From the NCBI RefSeq assembly GCF_003355155.1, contig NZ_CP031320.1, forward strand, positions 4,827,367-4,891,366: a DNA stretch of 64,000 bases, given 5' to 3'. This document shows, in pieces, positions 61,588 to 64,000 of this stretch. The notes beneath the pieces are model-generated. The model saw only the letters and a program-made list of their open reading frames with translations. It made no database searches and was not told where the DNA came from. Position 1 is the stretch's first letter, and every line of letters starts with the position of its first letter. Position numbers and translations under genes: made by a program. This stretch comes from Streptomyces armeniacus (lineage in GTDB: Bacteria > Actinomycetota > Actinomycetes > Streptomycetales > Streptomycetaceae).

Positions 61588-61659
61588 GCGGGTGTAGCTC
61601 AGTAGTAGAGCGCCCCCTTTCCAAGGGGGAGGCGCAGTGTGCGATCCCTGTCACCCGCT
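61588..61659 (+). tRNA. tRNA-Gly (TCC) with an aberrant T-arm
   Basis: The acceptor GCGGGTG/CACCCGC, discriminator T, D-arm GCTC...GAGC and anticodon arm CCCCC-TTTCCAA-GGGGG (anticodon TCC) are perfect. The T-arm is not: it reads GCAG-T-G/TGCGATC/CCTGT, with one extra T bulged in the 5' strand, and the loop is TGCGATC, so position 55 is G instead of T. It may be a degenerate tRNA gene or an unusual functional one. Confidence 0.75.
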
Positions 61660-61689
61660 CTGTCCGCTCAACCGGTCTCCAGGATCGGG

Positions 61690-61695
61690 TAGAGT
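61690..61695 (+). promoter_or_regulatory. -10 hexamer of the second tRNA-Gly
   Basis: TAGAGT, 38 bp before the tRNA. It is identical to the hexamers before the other two tRNA genes. Confidence 0.4.
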
Positions 61696-61733
61696 GGCTG
61701 TTGCGCCACCCGGTGAAAGCCGAGTGGATGCGC

Positions 61734-61806
61734 GCGGACGTAGCTCAGCTGGTAGAGCGCAACCTTGCCAAGGTTGAGGTCGCGAGTTCGAACCTCGTCG
61801 TCCGCT
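61734..61806 (+). tRNA. tRNA-Gly (GCC)
   Basis: Acceptor GCGGACG/CGTCCGC, discriminator T, anticodon loop TTGCCAA with anticodon GCC, and T-arm GCGAG-TTCGAAC-CTCGT are all canonical. CCA is not encoded. Confidence 0.97.
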
Positions 61807-61822
61807 CAGTGAGAGCAGGAAG

Positions 61823-61852
61823 AAGGGCCCGGCCGGAAACGGCCGGGCCCTT
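61823..61852 (+). terminator. Terminator after the tRNA-Gly pair
   Basis: A perfect 13-bp stem AAGGGCCCGGCCG with a GAAA tetraloop, followed by CTCG; 16 nt after the tRNA. Confidence 0.88.
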
Positions 61853-61965
61853 CTCGTGCGTCCGGGGCCCGCGTAACGGCTGTGCCCAGGGGGCATGACG
61901 TTTGTCACTTCCGGCCGTGACAGCCGGCACTGCACCGCGGCCGCGTCCGGCGGAAGCCTGTACGT

Positions 61966-62937
61966 ATGGACGTGATCGAGGCCGCCGGCGTGAAACGGCG
62001 ATACGGAGCGGGGTTCGAGGCCGTACGCGGTGTCTCGTTCTCCGTGCGCGAGGGCGAGATCTTCGCCCTGCTGGGCACGAACGGTGCGGGCAAGACCTCC
62101 ACCGTCGAACTGCTGGAAGGGCTCGCCCCGCCGAGCGGCGGCCGGGTACGGGTGCTCGGCATGGACCCGTACACCGACCGCGAGCGCGTGCGCCCCCGTA
62201 CGGGCGTGATGCTCCAGGAGGGCGGCTTCCCGTCCGAGCTGACGGTGACCGAGACCGCCCGCATGTGGGCGGGCTGCACCAGCGGCGCGCGGCAGGTCGG
62301 CGAGGCGCTGGGCCGCGTAGGGCTGACCGGGCGGCGCGAGAAAGTACGCGTGAAGCAGCTGTCCGGCGGCGAACGGCGGCGGCTGGACCTGGCGTTGGCG
62401 CTCATCGGGCAGCCGGAGGTGCTGTTCCTGGACGAGCCGACGACCGGGCTGGACGCGGAGGGGCGGCGCGAAACCTGGGATCTCGTACGGGCCTTGCGCG
62501 CCGAGGGCACCACCGTGCTGCTCACGACGCACTACCTGGAGGAGGCCGAGGAGCTGGCCGACCGGCTGGCGATCATGCGCTCGGGCCGGATCGTCGCCGC
62601 CGGGACGGCGGCGGAGGTGACGTCGGCGCGGCCGTCCCGTATCCGCTTCACCCTGCCGGAAGGGGTGGGCCCGGAGCGGCTGCCGCTGTCCGTACGGGCG
62701 GCCGTGGACGGGCGCAAGGCCGAGATCCGTACGGAGCGGCTGCAGGAGACCCTCACCGAACTCCTGCTGTGGGCGCGTGAGCTGGGCGTGGGGCTGCACG
62801 GGCTGGACGCGCGGTCGGCCTCGCTGGAGGAGGCGTTCCTGGACATCGCGCGAGCGGACACCGAGAACGGTGCGGACGGTGCGGACGGCGCCGGCACGGA
62901 CCGTACGGCGCACGACGGCGTGGAGGTGTCGGCATGA
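61966..62937 (+). CDS. ABC-2 transporter ATP-binding protein
   Basis: 323 residues. Walker A is GTNGAGKTS, the signature is LSGGERRRLDLA and Walker B is EVLFLDEPTTG. A C-terminal DrrA-like domain ends in SLEEAFLDIA. It is coupled to the permease gene by a 4-nt overlap. Such exporters often confer drug or lipid export, but the substrate cannot be read here. Confidence 0.92.
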   Translation: MDVIEAAGVKRRYGAGFEAVRGVSFSVREGEIFALLGTNGAGKTSTVELLEGLAPPSGGRVRVLGMDPYTDRERVRPRTGVMLQEGGFPSELTVTETARMWAGCTSGARQVGEALGRVGLTGRREKVRVKQLSGGERRRLDLALALIGQPEVLFLDEPTTGLDAEGRRETWDLVRALRAEGTTVLLTTHYLEEAEELADRLAIMRSGRIVAAGTAAEVTSARPSRIRFTLPEGVGPERLPLSVRAAVDGRKAEIRTERLQETLTELLLWARELGVGLHGLDARSASLEEAFLDIARADTENGADGADGAGTDRTAHDGVEVSA

Positions 62938-63743
62938 GCACCGCGACCGCCGGTACGGCCCCCGCCGCGGGCACCGCCCGTACGACCGCCGCGGGACGGC
63001 TGCGGGCGCTCGGGCGGGCCGAACTGACCCTGCTCGTCCGGAACCGGACCGCCCTCTTCTCCGCGCTCGCGATCCCCGTCCTCCTCACCGTGACGACCAG
63101 GGGCCTCGTGGAGGAGATGGACCTGTCCGGCACCGGACTGTCCGTCGGCACGGTGCTGCTGCCCGGGTCGATGGGCTTCGTGCTGCTCTTCGCCGTGTAC
63201 TCGAACATGGTCGGCACCTACACCGCACGGCGCGAGGAACTCGTACTCAAACGGCTCCGCACCGGCGAACCCGGCGACACGGAGATCCTCCTCGGCGCCG
63301 CCCTGCCCACAATCGTCATTGCGGTGACGCAGTGCGTGCTGCTGGCCGTCGGCGGCGCGATCCTGCTCGACCTGTCCGCCCCCGGCGCACCCGTACTGCT
63401 GGTCGCCGGACTGCTGCTGGGCCTGGCCCTGACGGTGGCGGCCGCGGCGGCCTCGACCATCGTCACCCGCTCCACGGAGGCGGCGCAGATGACGCCGCTG
63501 CCGTTGATGATGGTGTCGTTCGTCTTCTCGGAGGTCTTCGTTCCGTTGGACGGCATGCCCGACACGGTGGCGGCGGTGGCCGCGTGGCTGCCGATGAGCC
63601 CCGTCATGGAGCTCCTGCGCGGCGGCTGGACCGGCGACCTCGGCGCCGCCGAGGCCCTGCGGGCGCTGGTTGTGGCGGGGGCCTGGACGGCGCTGGCCCT
63701 GTGGGCGGTGCGGAAGCGGTTCCGGTGGGAGCCTCGACGGTGA
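62934..63743 (+). CDS. ABC-2 type transporter permease
   Basis: 269 residues with six helices and the typical YTARREELVLKRLRTGEPGD loop before helix 3. It forms the exporter with the preceding ATPase. Confidence 0.9.
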   Translation: MSTATAGTAPAAGTARTTAAGRLRALGRAELTLLVRNRTALFSALAIPVLLTVTTRGLVEEMDLSGTGLSVGTVLLPGSMGFVLLFAVYSNMVGTYTARREELVLKRLRTGEPGDTEILLGAALPTIVIAVTQCVLLAVGGAILLDLSAPGAPVLLVAGLLLGLALTVAAAAASTIVTRSTEAAQMTPLPLMMVSFVFSEVFVPLDGMPDTVAAVAAWLPMSPVMELLRGGWTGDLGAAEALRALVVAGAWTALALWAVRKRFRWEPRR

Positions 63744-63911
63744 GGTGAACGGTGAACGTACGGTGCCGGGGTGCGCGTCGTACGACCGCGGAGGGGGCGG
63801 CCGTACGGAGGCGGAAGTGAGACCGTACGGCGGCGGAAACGGCAGCGTACGGAGGCGTCGGAGGACCGGGAAGGCACGGGAGCGCGGGATGACGGAGAGC
63901 AGGGCACGGGC

Positions 63912-64000
63912 ATGATCGGCTGGGCGCTGGCGAAACGGCGCGGCTGGCACGCGCACAGCAGCCACGCGCAGGTCGAGAAGAGCATCTACTGGTCGCTGGG
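63912..64000 (+). CDS. Start of an unidentified gene (cut by the right edge)
   Basis: An open frame from ATG 63912 (MIGWALAKRRGWHAHSSHAQ ...) continues past the edge, with GGAGAGCAGGG upstream. A sensor histidine kinase often follows an ABC-2 exporter of this kind in Streptomyces and would fit, but the 29 visible residues do not prove it. Confidence 0.4.
   Translation, partial: MIGWALAKRRGWHAHSSHAQVEKSIYWSL

Noticed and set aside
63670..63915. 81-codon frame between the exporter and the last gene
   Set aside because: It overlaps the permease end out of frame, is Arg/Gly-rich, and ends inside the next start codon; no homology is apparent.

Overview
The window is about 64 kb of a Streptomyces chromosome, or that of a very close relative. 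The evidence is the very high G+C content with G/C in almost every third codon position, frequent GTG (and some TTG) starts, and genes typical of the genus: bldC, vdh, an Lsr2 paralogue beside purS, a DUF3073 protein, an S-adenosyl methyltransferase of the PF04672 type, and a paired HTH regulator and RsbW-like kinase. Two blocks have the gene order I remember from the oriC-proximal core of S. coelicolor: copper/dtpA-pheA-serS, and hrpA-bldC-vdh-DUF3073-purM-purF ... purL-purQ-purS-lsrL.

Layout. 1-6.1 kb: the end of a membrane protein gene, then a forward copper-handling cluster (YcnI-like protein, Sco, PCuAC chaperone, CopC-CopD-YtkA fusion, Tat-exported DyP peroxidase DtpA). 6.2-9.9 kb: pheA, a 550-bp gap with a cluster of perfect DnaA boxes, serS and a HAD phosphatase. 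10-13.7 kb: a reverse operon of two ABC-2 ATPase/permease pairs. 14-17.8 kb: M24 peptidase, an alpha/beta-hydrolase fused to an SDR, and a MerR regulator. 17.9-34.7 kb is accessory: a beta-propeller protein, a ferric-reductase-like protein, two separate ArsR-SRPBCC modules, a small-molecule kinase, a methyltransferase, a truncated gene remnant, KptA, an Lrp regulator opposite a membrane protein, a K+ channel, an HTH/YdcF pair opposite an RsbW-like kinase, an F420-type oxidoreductase, and a VOC/GNAT locus partly duplicated as a 322-bp inverted repeat.

34.9-47.6 kb returns to core genes: hrpA, tRNA-Asp, bldC, vdh, DUF3073, purM, purF and an MDMPI/SCP2 protein. 47.7-57.6 kb is an insertion between the two purine gene groups: a LacI-controlled arabino-oligosaccharide ABC importer with a GH51 arabinofuranosidase, a secreted trypsin-like protease, a RibD/DHFR-like reductase, and a TetR-aldo/keto reductase pair with clear operators. 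57.6-61.5 kb: purL-purQ-purS (reverse) and lsrL (forward). 61.5-64 kb: two tRNA-Gly genes, one with an aberrant T-arm, an ABC-2 exporter, and the start of a further gene.

Regulatory signals are unusually readable. At least eight genes appear to be leaderless, with a -10 hexamer ending exactly 6 nt before the start codon. Palindromic operators are visible for the LacI, TetR, Lrp and both ArsR genes. A promoter-like element with identical ends and spacing lies upstream of both the VOC gene and the DHFR-like gene 23 kb apart. I saw no rRNA, CRISPR array, insertion sequence or prophage. No homology search was possible, so family assignments rest on recognised motifs and remembered gene order.
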